From assembly GCF_963678975.1 (NCBI RefSeq), contig NC_089275.1:20604467-20668466 (forward strand): 64,000 nt of DNA. Direction: 5' to 3'. Each line of letters begins with the position of its first letter. Position 1 is the stretch's first letter. This document shows, in pieces, positions 23,034 through 35,019 of the stretch. The position numbers were made by a program, and so were the translations under genes. The stretch comes from Dysidea avara (lineage: Eukaryota; Porifera; Demospongiae; Dictyoceratida; Dysideidae). The notes below the pieces were generated by a model. That model searched no databases and was not told where the DNA came from. It saw only the letters and a program-made list of their open reading frames with translations.

Positions 23034-24842
23034 TCATTTCTTTTTCTTGAGTTGCAGCTGCTTTAGTAGAATGTTTTTAGCTTGCAGTGCATATTGTTCT
23101 TTAGCATCAGCGCCACGATCTAGCTTGCATCTTGCTTTGTATGCACTTTTAATTATTGATGTTTTCAGCTGGCCATCTGGACTCAAATGCAGGTAATTAC
23201 AAGCCCACTTTCTCATTTCAGAATCTTCTGTATATGACCATGGTTCTTGGGCTAGTGTTTCTTCCACAAGTTTATATTTCCTTTGAAGTTCTACTTGAGT
23301 TTGGTGAAGGTGAGCTGTGTCACCTGAAAGATCTTTCAACCTCAATTCAATGATGTCTATCTGTGTCAGCAGGAGCTGCGCATAGTTGTGGTTGATGCCC
23401 ATTACGTGAAACTGATCAAGCACAATTAATAATTCTTTGGAGAGACTCTCCTTTTCTTTTTTAGACATTTCTTTACGTGTTTCACATGCCCTTATCAAGA
23501 TTTCAGCTCGTTCTTCCATGTTTTTAGCATCAACATATTTTGCCTTCATCGCTTCATCAATAAGCTCTTCTTCACACTCCTCACTAACATGCATGACCTC
23601 GTTATGGAAATGATGTGAGTAGTGATGTTTGCATTTTGTACAATATTCAGTATCATTCATGGCGGCACAACTCTTGAACCTCGCTTTATCAAAACTCTTT
23701 GATAGGTAACAAGAAACATGGCAGTTTGAATAACAGTTAGGTGAACCACACAGCGTGTTGTGACGTTTTGTTTCTACAACTTTTTGCCTTGTAAATTTCT
23801 GAGTGGTTTTGTAGTTTGCGTATAACTGTTGCTGTTTAATAGCTGCATTTATCTTTTCTTGCTCTTCTCGTATGCGTGTGTCTTCTCTTTCTAGTTCATC
23901 ATACCGCACCAGTATTGTCAATACCTTTTTCTCTATCTCCTGCTTCTTTTCATAGAGTGCAATGAAGCAATAGGTGCAGACTTGTTTGAATTGCCTAATG
24001 GTACCATGCATTTGCCGAAGAACAGCATGTGTTGCTTTAAATGATGCAACCATATTTTTGGTGGCATTGCTGGACACCCTTTGACTTACTTGTATTTTAT
24101 ATTTAGCTTTGTCAAGCCTGCAGTATGGATTCTCAATATAGAATATTTTGTTTGGTGTAAGAGTATCTTGAAAGTAGTGATTGAGTTCACCAATGTCAAA
24201 ATTCAACTCCAGCTCATCGTTGGTGTTGGTGAACACCACTATCAGGTTATTCATTATTTCCCTAGGAATTATAGTGGTTATTTCTGCAAATACATATCTT
24301 ATTGCTGCATTAAGACGACCCTGACGACCATTAATGACAAGGCAAACACAATTGATGCTTTCAATTCGTTGTAGTTCTTGAATAATTTTCCTGACATTGT
24401 CACTATCTTGTTCCATCCCTCGGGTATCCCCAAATCCTGGAGTGTCAATTATTCCCATTTCCAATTTACCTAGGGTTGTTCGATATAACTTTGCTCCAGT
24501 TGTTTTGCTTTCCATCTGCCTTGCTTCTGGGTTTTCTAGTTCAATGTCAGTGAACTGATGTATTCCATTCTCTATTCCTTCACCTCCAACTTCCTGCAAT
24601 TTGGCACAGTTACAGAAGAGATTTACTAGAGAACTCTTGCCCGATCCTGTCTCTCCAATAAGTAGCATCTTGTACAGGCCATGTAAGCATGTTTGGGACT
24701 GCCATGGGTAAGATTTATGTTCACAGGTTGTTCTATCAACTGGGTTGATCAACCAAGAGAATATTTCCAAAGCTTTAGCCATCAGTTCCTCACTGTACAA
24801 TAATATTGCAATGCACTGCACTGAAATTACTTTTATACACAC
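23034..24842 (-). CDS. AIG1/septin-like large GTPase
   Basis: A 602-codon single frame on the minus strand. P-loop GETGSGKS at residues 63-70, G3 DTPG in DTPGFGDTRG at 133-142, and a G4-like NTND at 206-209 where NKxD would be usual. This set fits AIG1/GIMAP-septin-like TRAFAC GTPases. After the G domain comes a long helical charged region (about 290-360). Then a Cys/His cluster of about 50 residues (365-413, with CGSPNC, CHVSC, CTKCKHH), likely metal-binding, a second coiled-coil-like part, and a Lys-rich end. Human GIMAPs are much shorter; the larger form with a Cys cluster resembles uncharacterised invertebrate proteins. Nucleotide-dependent membrane or immune functions known for GIMAPs are not shown here. 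The true start may be Met21 (MAKALEIFSW) because the first 20 residues are hydrophobic and atypical, or there may be an upstream exon. Confidence 0.82.
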   Translation of the reverse strand: MCIKVISVQCIAILLYSEELMAKALEIFSWLINPVDRTTCEHKSYPWQSQTCLHGLYKMLLIGETGSGKSSLVNLFCNCAKLQEVGGEGIENGIHQFTDIELENPEARQMESKTTGAKLYRTTLGKLEMGIIDTPGFGDTRGMEQDSDNVRKIIQELQRIESINCVCLVINGRQGRLNAAIRYVFAEITTIIPREIMNNLIVVFTNTNDELELNFDIGELNHYFQDTLTPNKIFYIENPYCRLDKAKYKIQVSQRVSSNATKNMVASFKATHAVLRQMHGTIRQFKQVCTYCFIALYEKKQEIEKKVLTILVRYDELEREDTRIREEQEKINAAIKQQQLYANYKTTQKFTRQKVVETKRHNTLCGSPNCYSNCHVSCYLSKSFDKARFKSCAAMNDTEYCTKCKHHYSHHFHNEVMHVSEECEEELIDEAMKAKYVDAKNMEERAEILIRACETRKEMSKKEKESLSKELLIVLDQFHVMGINHNYAQLLLTQIDIIELRLKDLSGDTAHLHQTQVELQRKYKLVEETLAQEPWSYTEDSEMRKWACNYLHLSPDGQLKTSIIKSAYKARCKLDRGADAKEQYALQAKNILLKQLQLKKKK

Positions 24843-26250
24843 TGTCCCTAGAATTGCACAGGCTTCTAAATTAAGGTATAATAATTTTTATCACAGCTAT
24901 AAGTGGCTATAGGAAGAAGCCCAGAAATATACAATATATGCTTCACAATGAGTTAGGGGACTATTTGTTGAGGGAGATTAGGTCGCTATCACCACCAATC
25001 ACATCATTGTCTTAAGTACTGTTAACTGCTGATCCTCCTCCATGCAAACTGTGTATCTTAATACTGTACATCTTTGACAATAACGAAATATAGAATTCAA
25101 ATTATGAATGTTAGTTACTGCTACTGCTTAAAGCGGATGAAACAGAGAACCACATACACACACGTATTTTCACATACGTACACATGCACATGCTGCACAG
25201 TAACATATTTTACATAGAGAATGAATGATATATATCATCTCTGGCTATTAGGTGTATGCACTGGTAATTTTTGGAGGAGATTATTACATACAGTATGTGA
25301 AACTTAACTGTGCTTGTTAAGCACACGTGCATGTAAATAACTGCAATAAGTTTCTGATAGGAGAGCATAATTCATGCCTACCATGCAATTTGAATAGCTA
25401 TGTTCAGTCAAACAAAAATCAAGAAAATAGCAATCCTGAGAAGTCAGGTGTGGCTATTGTTATTACAGGCAGTAGTACCTGTTAGACACTTGTCTGATGA
25501 AATATCAAGTGTACTGTGACATTTCTGGTTTGTTGTTACAGTCTCTTGCTACGATACTTCATAGCATGAGCTAATTGCAACTATATGCATTTTGCAAACA
25601 GGTGTCTAGTAAAAGTATGTCATGTGCACTTAACAGGCAATATGCATTTAATAACCAGTTTAAAATTTGGTTAGTACTGTTGACCTGGATGAACCAATAC
25701 CCATATAATAATCCAGAAGGGACCCAGAAATAAACCTTGCTATGATTAAGGGCTATATATGCCAACATCATGTAGCTCTTGATGCACAGCTGCATGCCTC
25801 TGTTTCCAAGTAATGAGGTAGCTATAGTAGCATTACAGGTAATCTTTTATATTAAATTTTATAGCTCTCTTGTACTAGTCAATAAGTGGATGTGGTTCCA
25901 TGTGAGCCCAGACAGCAACACACAATTCTTCCATGTTGTTTTACAATTTGAAACTGCTCAAGAACTATTATTATCCTCCAGTTCTATTCTTTGGACTGGT
26001 CAAAAGATTTCATTCCACCACAAACCATCTAAACATTTTATTAGCAGAACACAAGAAATACATACATGATATGGCCTGTAATCATAACTAGTGCATCTCG
26101 GGGGAGGATCCATCCATCCTTTCCTTTACCTCCCTTGAGTTTTAGGGCAACATTCACACTAAGGGAACTCATGCTCTAATGAAGGACAGAAAACCACTGA
26201 CAGTATGAGGTCATAGGCAAAGAAATTTGAATATTGTGAGATAGAGATAC
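24843..26250. other. Intergenic, no gene seen
   Basis: AT-rich sequence upstream of the GTPase, without recognisable coding or repeat structure apart from short CA-rich stretches near 25150. It ends at a pair of 18-bp modules (26251-26268 and 26272-26289). Confidence 0.45.
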
Positions 26251-26544
26251 TCTAATAGAACAGTCACATACTCTAATAGAGCATTCAACCGATTATTTTA
26301 GTGATATTTACTGCCTTGTTTCAATACACTGAGCACACACAAAAATCAACCAGGGTTTGTCTCCAAAAACTGAATTTCCTAGGTTAATATATGCAGTTAA
26401 AGCACATAAAATGTCCCAAATCTTATAGAAGAAATGTCCAACTAGACTTTTAGAATGTAAGTATGCTTCATCCATCAAGCTATACAGCCCCCAATCATGA
26501 GAAAAAAATAGCTTGTGTGCCATAGAGTTTTATTTCCTAACAGT

Positions 26545-26935
26545 ATAAACACTGTTTTTTTTTGTTTTTTTTTAAATTATTAAGGCTTTACAGCACAAGT
26601 GCTGAAGGTCTGTAGGACACCTGGTCCTACAGCCTGTTTAAAGTTGTTACAGAAAGTGTGTTTGAAAAGGTGGAGAATGGAGAAAAAAATCCATGACTGG
26701 ACCTGGGCAGCCTCAAACCTGCAGTCATCCGATTAACGCTCGAACACTTACAGGAGTCTGCCAGGCGGTCAAGATGTTTTCTCCTTGTCAATCTCATGTA
26801 TATGTATATATCCGGAGAGTGACTTATTATCTCAAAGTACCCCATGTGGAACCATATGGATATTAGTTTATTTATTAAGGCTTTACAGCACAAGTGCTGA
26901 AGGTCTGTAGGACACCTGGTCCTATAGCCTGTTTT
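26545..26935 (-). mobile_element. SINE flanked by two copies of its tail module
   Basis: The hairpin module (AGCACAAGTGCTGAAGGTCT and following bases) occurs at 26589-26640 and again at 26880-26930, bracketing the tRNA-like block (GCAGGTTTGAGGCTGCC on the minus strand). A poly-T/A tract lies at the left edge. It is a more diverged copy than those at 3.4 and 22.5 kb, and the 88-codon frame across it is not a gene. Confidence 0.55.
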
Positions 26936-27169
26936 AATTTTATCATAAAATTCTTGCCACTCTTGAGGTGCTCCCCTAAACAGTGTCTCTTACATTCACC
27001 AATGACTATCACCGTTGAACAATTCAACAATCATTAACTGTGATATGTATATGTATAGATTGCTGGATATGAAGGGAAGACAACAGTGAAATATGTTACC
27101 ATGCTTTCAGCATTAGACGTATGATTATCTAAGTGATACTGTTGGAAAATACATTAATAGACCGTTATG

Positions 27170-27540
27170 TTGTCACTAGTGTAATAAAAAAAACTATTAA
27201 TTTAGTGATAAAAGTGACAAAAAGTAAACAAACAAGTATAAGGAAAACTATAAGAAGTAGTGAAACAAACTATTTTAGTCAATACCCACAACTGAATTAG
27301 GGATTGAATGTCCAGTGATAAAAGGTAGTGAAACAACAAGAGATGATGGTAGCTATATGAAGGGAAATTCTTACTTGGCATTGTAGCGATGTGGAAAAAT
27401 CTTTAAATTGGCACGTTCTTTTAATGCTAAAGTAGGGATTTTCCCACATTGCTATGCCAAGTAGGGATTTTCCCTCATAGCTCCAATCATTTGTTTTGCT
27501 ACTTTTATCACTGGAACCCTATATAATTTTAATACACTAG
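27170..27540. repeat. Imperfect inverted-repeat element
   Basis: Left and right parts carry inverted relatives of CAGTGATAAAAGTAGTGAAACAA and of the TTGGCATTG...TGGGAAAA block. It belongs to a dispersed group that also occurs at 34774-34966, 38396-38786, 41860-42060, 46975-47150, 51837-52133 and 57229-58155. Non-coding. Confidence 0.5.
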
Positions 27541-27593
27541 TTCATTAACTTTTTTGTTAGAACATAGCTTTAAAATACACGTATAGTTGTGAC

Positions 27594-27912
27594 TAGGGAG
27601 CCGCCAAATGTGCTGGCATACTTATGAGCATAATAGGAGCCTGAAAGCATGCTAACACAATAGGCAGAACACTTGTGCAATACTATCTGTTCTATTAGAG
27701 TATGTTGATCTTTTCTATGACATGTGATTGACAAGCAAGGATTTATAGGCTGTGCTTATAAATCCTTGCTTATTATTTACCCATAAAGTGCAAATTTATT
27801 AGCAAAACATGAGAACTGAGGCATAAATATTGAGCATAATTTGAGCATAATAGGGAAAAGTTTTGAGCAGTGTAGCATAGGTAAAACAAAAAGCATAATC
27901 GGTGGTTTCCTA
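27594..27912. mobile_element. hAT-type MITE, relative of the one at 11606
   Basis: Begins TAGGGAGCCGCC and ends in an imperfect inverse (GGTGGTTTCCTA). GTTGTGAC lies on both sides (27586-27593 and 27913-27920), an exact 8-bp duplication. It has the same GAGCATAATAGG interior as 11606-12040 and one 18-bp module (27687-27701, reverse orientation). A further reverse module (27917-27934) overlaps the right target duplication. Confidence 0.85.
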
Positions 27913-28471
27913 GTTGTGACTGCTGTATTGGAGTATCTCGATCTCGCTACAGTTATACTATGCAGTAGGGGGTGTAGTACAATACTTTGCTTTCTGCGGA
28001 GCTAGACCATTGAAGGGCGTGTCCTCAGCACTGATCAATAGAGGTGTGGTGGCATGTCCTGTCATTAACGCAACTGCAATCATTTAATATTCCCAGCTTA
28101 AGGATACTACAGTCCATTTAGCACTTAAATATCCTTCTTCAAGGAAAGTGTTGATATGGATGAACACCTTGGTATGGTTTCCAGGCAACTATTTAATTGA
28201 AGACAAAAGGAATGGCAAAGCACAGAAGGCAGATGTTTGTTGGAACTACAAAAGAGACATCCCATTCATGAGTTTGTTGTTGTGGCGTAAAATAATGACT
28301 GTGTGCTGTTTCATAGGCCTCTAGCCTTGCGAAGGTGGTCAGGCAGTCAGGCAGGCAGGCAGTGAGGAGTGAGGCAGGCAGACCAAAATACAGACTTTGA
28401 TGATTTTCTTACATTCTATACCCGGCCACCTGTATGTGTTTTCTTGTTTTAACGCTGTATTTAATGTTGAA

Positions 28472-29280
28472 CCACCCCAAAAACACCTTCGCTGTAAAAA
28501 AGGCGCGCCCAAGAAACTACAAGTACCTGGAACCCATTGTAAAAAACAAAAAGAAAAATCAGCTTAGCTGAAGTGAAAAGTAACTGGTAACTTAAAGAGC
28601 TGATATCTGAAGCGGCCAAGAATACAATTACTAAAGTTTAATCCATGCAAGAACACCTTGGCTATAAAACAGGTGTATACATGAAAGTAACTGGCAACTG
28701 AAATGGCTGATATCTGAAGCGGCCAAGAATGAATGGTCATATACAACTAATTCAAAAATTTAACACTGAACCTTTATAATTCAGCTGTGTTCTATATTCA
28801 CTCTTGCTGCATCGTAAAGTAATTTCTTTTAACTCTAATTGGCTGGTAATTTGGCCGCCTTTTTTTGCTCTATTATACTGACTATTAAAAAAGGCGGCCA
28901 AATTACCAGCCAATTAGAGTTAAAAGAAATTACTTTACGATGCAGCAAGAGTGAATATAGAACACAGCTGAATTACAAAGGTTCAGTGTTAAATTTTTGA
29001 ATTAGTTGTATATGACCATTCATTCTTGGCCGCTTCAGATATCAGCCATTTCAGTTGCCAGTTACTTTCATTTATACACCTGTTTTATAGCCAAGGTGTT
29101 CTTGCATGGATTAAACTTTAGTAATTGTATTCTTGGCCGCTTCAGATATCAGCTCTTTAAGTTACCAGTTACTTTTCACTTCAGCTAAGCTGATTTTTCT
29201 TTTTGTTTTTTACAATGGGTTCCAGGTACTTGTAGTTTCTTGGGCGCGCCTTTTTTACAGCGAAAGTGTTTTTGGGGTGG
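28472..29280. repeat. Near-perfect 395-bp-arm palindrome
   Basis: 28472-28866 and 28887-29280 are reverse complements with very few differences, separated by a 20-bp loop (28867-28886). The arms contain GGCGCGCC near their outer ends. Mirror-image 60-codon frames in both arms are a by-product of the symmetry. No target duplication is obvious at the outer edges. A transcript across it would form a hairpin of about 395 bp. Confidence 0.93.
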
Positions 29281-31000
29281 ATATCACTCATTTTTGTCAG
29301 TGATAGACTCTATATTTGGTTTAAAAGGTAATTTTTTTGGAAATGAGCAATTAACATTAATGCAGAATATTATCTTGGAGAGTCAGTAAAATTCATACAT
29401 AATAATGATTGTTTCATAACACCGTAAATTCGGAAGTATGAATTTACGGTGTAGTATGACTGTTCTATTAGAGTAAATTTATCTTTACTGCCTGCACGTG
29501 ATGAATATATCTCATATCTGGGAATGTTAAATGCTTCAGACACCTAATTAAACTTGCAAGTGCCTAATTAGTTCACAGTTGCTACACAGCTATAAATACA
29601 TTTGTAATTGTTATCATCATAATCATTTAACCATTTTTTAATATTTTGGTCGCAACTTCAGGATTAGAGCAGCAAAGAAAGGAATAGAGGACTCAACCAT
29701 CAAGACTTGTATATGGGAGATGGAACAGTATTGCGATGGACAATGCCGGTACTAACCCCTCAAGGGTGTTGCAGTACAGTATAGATACAAGACCAGAGCC
29801 TCGATCGTCACCTTTTGACTGTGGTCACAACTTCAGGATTGGAGCAGAAGAGAAAGGAATGAAGGACTCAATCATCAAGACTCGGGGAGATGAAATAGTA
29901 TTGCCATGGACAATGCCAGCACTAACCCCTCAAGGATGTCACAGTGCAGTATCGATACAACCACTCCAACCAGTGCATAAGACCAGAGCTCGATCATCAC
30001 CTTTTGACTGAAATTTTTATACTTGATGAAGCAATTAAAACAAAAAAGTTGTAGTACTTATACTTTCCTGAGGGAACATGTCCCCAGAGTCCCAGACTCC
30101 CTTGCCTGTTCAGCAGAATAATAGGATTGAGCCTTACTACCACTTTCACCTTTATTCTTGGCCTGAATGTACATATCAGCAACATAATACAGTAGCTGTA
30201 GACAGCAACATAATACAGTAGCTGTAGATAATGCTAGTTAATGCCCCTAGGCAGAGCTATAGGGGTGGGAATTTTTCCCTACTATCATACTATCATAGTA
30301 GTTCTTCTCGCAGTTCTTTGCCTGGCCATCATCAACTGCTGTCCATCAACTGCTGTCAAAACATTAGTCTCGTCCCCCAGACCCTTCCTCAAGCATGCTT
30401 ATCACACAAAAATAACTTAGTTTAGTAGTGTACAAACAATTATTCATTGACAGCTTATACTACACTTACCGCATTGTTGAACCATGTATACCACCAGAAT
30501 CCACCAGATTGACAACTAACACGTGATCTATTTAGGGGAAATCTCGTGGAAAGTCCCTAATTACCTTAAGCGGACACTCATGATACGTGGTTTTAAATTG
30601 AATGGTTTAAGAATGTAACTGGATGGTGAGGCGTACTTTAATCGGCTCGACTTTACTGAGAAACTCGAGCCCCTTGTGAGAAACTACATCGCTTGAGCAA
30701 CGCTTGAAAAAGTAAGAGTCAAGAATACTGAGGGACTCTATGATATATGTCGGTCTTGAATGCTAACGAAACGAGGAGTGAAGTTTGTGCAACGTGTCAC
30801 ATCGCCACACACTGATTCACCGTGTTTGTGCGATAGGGTTTTTGGACCTGTCCACCAGATGTTGAAAGGAAATTCATTCCAACTTGTGAAGTTGTTGGTA
30901 TACTCATTGTTGGGGTCCATGGGGACATCGATGATCATTTACCAGTCAGCTGTAAGTAATGTCACAACAGAAGGAAAGGAACCATTTCCATACCCCTATG
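29281..31000. other. Repeat-bearing sequence without a clear gene
   Basis: Contains one 18-bp module (29457-29474), a local direct repeat of about 110 bp (AGGATTRGAGCAGMARAGAAAGGAAT, near 29661-29760 and 29832-29920), and a GGGAACATGTCCCCAGAG fragment related to the MITE at 1409. A 122-codon frame at 30760-31128 ends at a plausible splice donor (CAG|GTCAGT, 31016), but I recognise no domain. Confidence 0.4.
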
Positions 31001-31540
31001 GCATACTGATTTTCCAGGTCAGTTTATGTACACCCAACCACAGAAATGTAGAACTTTGGTTGCAGGTGGAAAATAAACACCTTTTTACTCAGTTACAAGA
31101 GATTCACCCAGCTGGGATAAAATGTTGAAGTGAATGTCATTAGTACCTACTTGCGGTTCATCAGGTATTGGACAATTCCAAGTGTCCAGATTATGCGGTT
31201 GTCCTCATGTTCAAGTTTACACGTTTAGGCAAGTTCCACAACATCCTATAATCTATTACTATATCAGTGTGGAATAATGCTTATATAATATTTTTCATAT
31301 TCCAGGCTTTAGGTATGTGTATTGTATTTAACACCTGCTAGTTGGTTTTTGCAGGCCATCTGGTCATACTGGTTTATCCACTAGCAGTTGAATGTGATCA
31401 TGGTACATATGTAAGTTGAGACCATGCAGGAACAAAGATGAGACCATGCAGGAACAAAGATACAGGTGTCATGAATTTCAGGTCAGTTGACATTCAGAGG
31501 AATTGTATTATTGCAATTGTTCTTTTTGTAGTTATCAGTG

Positions 31541-32645
31541 ACCAGTTTGTGATAGCGTACTTTTGTTTGACTAATGACCAAATGTTCTGGTTTACATGCT
31601 TACCCAACAGTTATGTTACTCACTTAACCTGCATATGGGATATATATTTTTAGTTCATTTTGATTATTCATCCTTTATTGGTACAGCCCGGCATATTGAT
31701 TTTTTGCACATTCTCTTTTTAATTCAGTGCCTGCTGGATTGTTTTGTCAGATATCGAAACAGATGTCTTTGGTGTTGCGACCGATGTTCCAGGTCAGTTT
31801 GCATGTGTGTTTAATTTAAGGTTGACTTCAGTGCCTGCTTATTCTTTTACAGGTCTCGGTATTGAGTGTCATGAATTTCAGGTCAGTTGACGTGCAGAAG
31901 AATTGTATTATTGTAATTGTTGTTTTTGCAGTTATCAATTATCACTGTATACTAGTGATGTGAATTTGCAGGTCAATCTACTCAGATGTATCAGGCATAG
32001 TGTTGATGGGTTCGAACAAGTATCCAGTGTAGACTGTAGTGGCATCAAGGGTGTTAATTTCCAGGTCAGTTTACATGTTGTGATGTTAGTGATTTTTTCC
32101 TAGTACCCAGATATTAAGTGTATTGTATTTAATGCCCACCTGTTATGTTTTTAAATTATGGTATATCAGTGTAGACAGTGCAACAGTAAGCCTTCTGTGT
32201 TGTAGTAACTATTTGTTTCATAATATTATGCTGTTGTCCCAGAATGGCACAATTTTTGGGCAACCAGTGTGAAGTCCAGTAGTACAAACATTGTATTATG
32301 ACCAAGTTGTGATAGCGTACTTTTGTTTGACTAATGTCCTAATGTTCTGGTTTGACTAATGTCCTAATGTTCTGGTTTAACATGCTTACCCAACAGTTAT
32401 GTTATTCATTCACTTAGCCTGGGATATAATTTTTGTTCATTTTGATTATCCATGCTATTATTGACACAGCCCGGCATATTGATTTTTTGTACATTCTCTT
32501 TTAATTCAGTGCCTGCTAGATTGTGTCATCAGATATCGAAACAAGTGTTTTTGGTGTTGCGACCGATGTTCCAGGTCAGTTGCATGAGTGTTTAATTTAA
32601 GGTTAACTTCAGTGCCTGCTTATTCTTTTACAGGTCTCAGTATCG
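31541..32645 (+). repeat. Tandem duplication with exon-like segments
   Basis: About 320 bp at 31541-31865 is repeated at 32298-32645. Each copy contains a 42-bp segment bounded by CAG on the left and CAG|GTCAGT on the right, followed by a second short segment after TTTTACAG. Read in one phase, the two copies of the 42-mer give IETDVFGVATDVPG and IETSVFGVATDVPG. The same CAG|GTCA(G/A)T donor string occurs seven times between 31016 and 32575. It may be part of a multi-exon gene with duplicated micro-exons or a non-coding repeat that contains splice-like signals. Confidence 0.45.
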
Positions 32646-34227
32646 TCATGCTGACATACAAGAAATCATCACTATTGTTGGAACTATTTTTAGTCAAGTC
32701 TTGATGTGATGTTAATTAACGTTGTTACACATTGTTGTATGTTTACCATATGGCAAGAAATTATCATGGCCATCATGAAATTTGAATATTGTGTAAGTTG
32801 TGTGGACCAACCCCAACTCATACATGGTCACTGGCAAACCACGAACCACATTCGAGCCACAACACCACCAACCACATTCGAGCAATCCATTACAAAATTT
32901 TGTTGCACCATTTGTGTGTGCATAATACTTAATGAAAGCCACAACACAAGCTACATGGTACATACTACATAGAGGTGGTAACCCCTAAAGGCTTGTTACC
33001 TTTTGTATTCACCTTACCGGCCTTTGTGGTTAATCTATTAAAAATTACATGTAAATAGAGAATTGAAGAGTATGCTTAAAGCACCTTCGCTAGTGATTTT
33101 GTTCTTCAAACCATAAGACAACTGGCGATTTATAAACGCTCGCATGGGGTGTGGTACTAAATGGAATTTAAAAGATTTCTGCTTAAAACGCCATCCCTAG
33201 GGAACTTACGGTTCAGCACGCTGTCTCAACTTGTTTATCAGGCATTAGAGTTTGTGTCCACGTCGTGTCTTTAAAAGTTATTGTAGGGATTAGAGATTGA
33301 TTGAAGAAAATACGTGTATAGGCAAACCAGGATTGGATAATGTCAGTGCTAGATGGACTATACAAACACGACTATGTTGACTGGTATAACGTGACAGTAG
33401 TTGTAACATAAGGTAGAGAAATAAAGTGAAATATGCCTATTTTTTATTTTGCGATGGTTATTTTTTTATTTTAGCGAGGTCGCAAGAAAACTATAACGAC
33501 TCCTAAAGATTTTTTATCACGTAACGCAATACAAATCTATTGAGAGATGTTGCATAATTTAGGACTAATATTGCGAAACCGGCCCTACACGTAAATAACT
33601 CACAGTAGTGGCCGCGCGTCTTTTAATTGGGCGTGCGCTTTGTAGTTTCTTGGCCGCGCGACTCACTACCGTGAGTCTTGATGTAGTAAGATTATTCCAT
33701 AAAAGTGATTTTGATATTTCTATGATGGTTATAGACACAGTATTTTAGTGACACCCATCACTTTGGAAGGGAACACTATTAAACATTACTACAATACTGT
33801 TTGATATTGTTGATTATCTTAGTTTGAAGTGTCACTATGAACATTTGTTGAACTTTTAAGAGTTCTACAAGACGTATATAGGTATAATAATTACAACAAA
33901 AATAACAAAAACTTTACATTTGAATATTTACACAAGTACCAATGTTACATACCTTTGTCTTGATCAGAGTCGATATTAGACTTTAGCTTTTCCACTTCCC
34001 TAAACAGTCCCCATAGCTCATTCGGGATTTTTCGGGGCTGAAGCATCTCAAACTATGGTACGTGTTACACATAAAAAATATCAGCTGCATTGTTTGACCA
34101 AAAAAATGTTACCTCTCCAACTGCCCACTCAACAGTCTCAATCCTTTCCTCTTCATACTCTTCCTCCTACATATGTACATATCCAGCATATACACAAATG
34201 TCATACAGTACAGTAGTATTGTAGTAG
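32646..34227. other. No gene recognised
   Basis: AT-rich, with small direct repeats (CAACCACATTCGAGC near 32850-32885) and a GGCCGCGCG / TGTAGTTTCTTGG stretch (33600-33665) resembling the outer arms of the 28.5-kb palindrome. No splice-supported coding frame was seen. Confidence 0.4.
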
Positions 34228-34645
34228 CAGTGGCAGATCTAGATGGGTTTCTGTGGTTTTGACAGAAGCCCCCTTTTGAATTTAGCTCAGTGGCAGTCCA
34301 ACTAGCTTCATTGACAATTTGTCATAGCAAACAACTATATACCACTAACTAACACCATGATTTATAGCTATTAAACTCTCAGCAACACTTTACCTTTTAC
34401 CTCCCATTGTGTTAAAACGATTGAGATACTCTAATAGAGCAGTCAAGTAACTACTCTAATAGAGCAATCAAAGCTACAGCTTATTATAGTATTTAAAAGC
34501 ATTGGTTTCGTAAAGTAGCCAACACAGTACGATCTCAGAGCTTCTGAAATCTCAAACATTTCTGGAGAAATGTCCTCAGATTCCATAAATTTCAGCTATA
34601 CCAACTTTCAGAAACCCTCTTTTAAATATCCTAGATCTGCCACTG
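34228..34645. mobile_element. MITE with CAGTGGCAGATC termini
   Basis: Starts CAGTGGCAGATCTAG and ends CTAGATCTGCCACTG. AGTAG occurs on both sides, a 5-bp target duplication. The interior holds two direct 18-bp modules (34428-34445 and 34453-34470). Its TIRs are unrelated to those of the other module-bearing MITEs. Confidence 0.8.
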
Positions 34646-34773
34646 AGTAGGGATGGCAAAGGTGATTTGAGTTATTCAGCTAGTTAAATTTACACATCCA
34701 GTGACCCTAATTTGTTTACTTTTTTTTACAAACCTTCCTATACTAGGTTGAAAAATTCCTGATTAATTCACAT

Positions 34774-34966
34774 ATGAAGTAGGGTTCCAGCAATAAAAAG
34801 TACTGAAACAAGAAATATGAATGATGGTAGATAGTCTATGTGGGAATCCCCACATTGGCATGTTACCATCATCTGTTCAGTGCCAAAATTTGGGATTATC
34901 CCACATAGACTAACTAACATCGTTCATATTTTTTTACTAAATTTTATCACTGGAGCCCTACTTCAT
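34774..34966. repeat. Inverted-repeat MITE
   Basis: ATGAAGTAGGGTTCCAG is matched by the inverse CTGGAGCCCTACTTCAT at the other end, with further inverted matches (TAGTCTATGTGGGA) inside. Non-coding member of the dispersed group noted at 27170. Confidence 0.6.
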
Positions 34967-35019
34967 TTTTAAAGTAATTGTACTCATTAGCATAGCTACG
35001 ATATACACATGTGGATCTG

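Noticed and set aside
28564..29188. Two identical 60-codon genes on opposite strands
   Set aside because: They are the same sequence in the two arms of the palindrome; no domain or start context.
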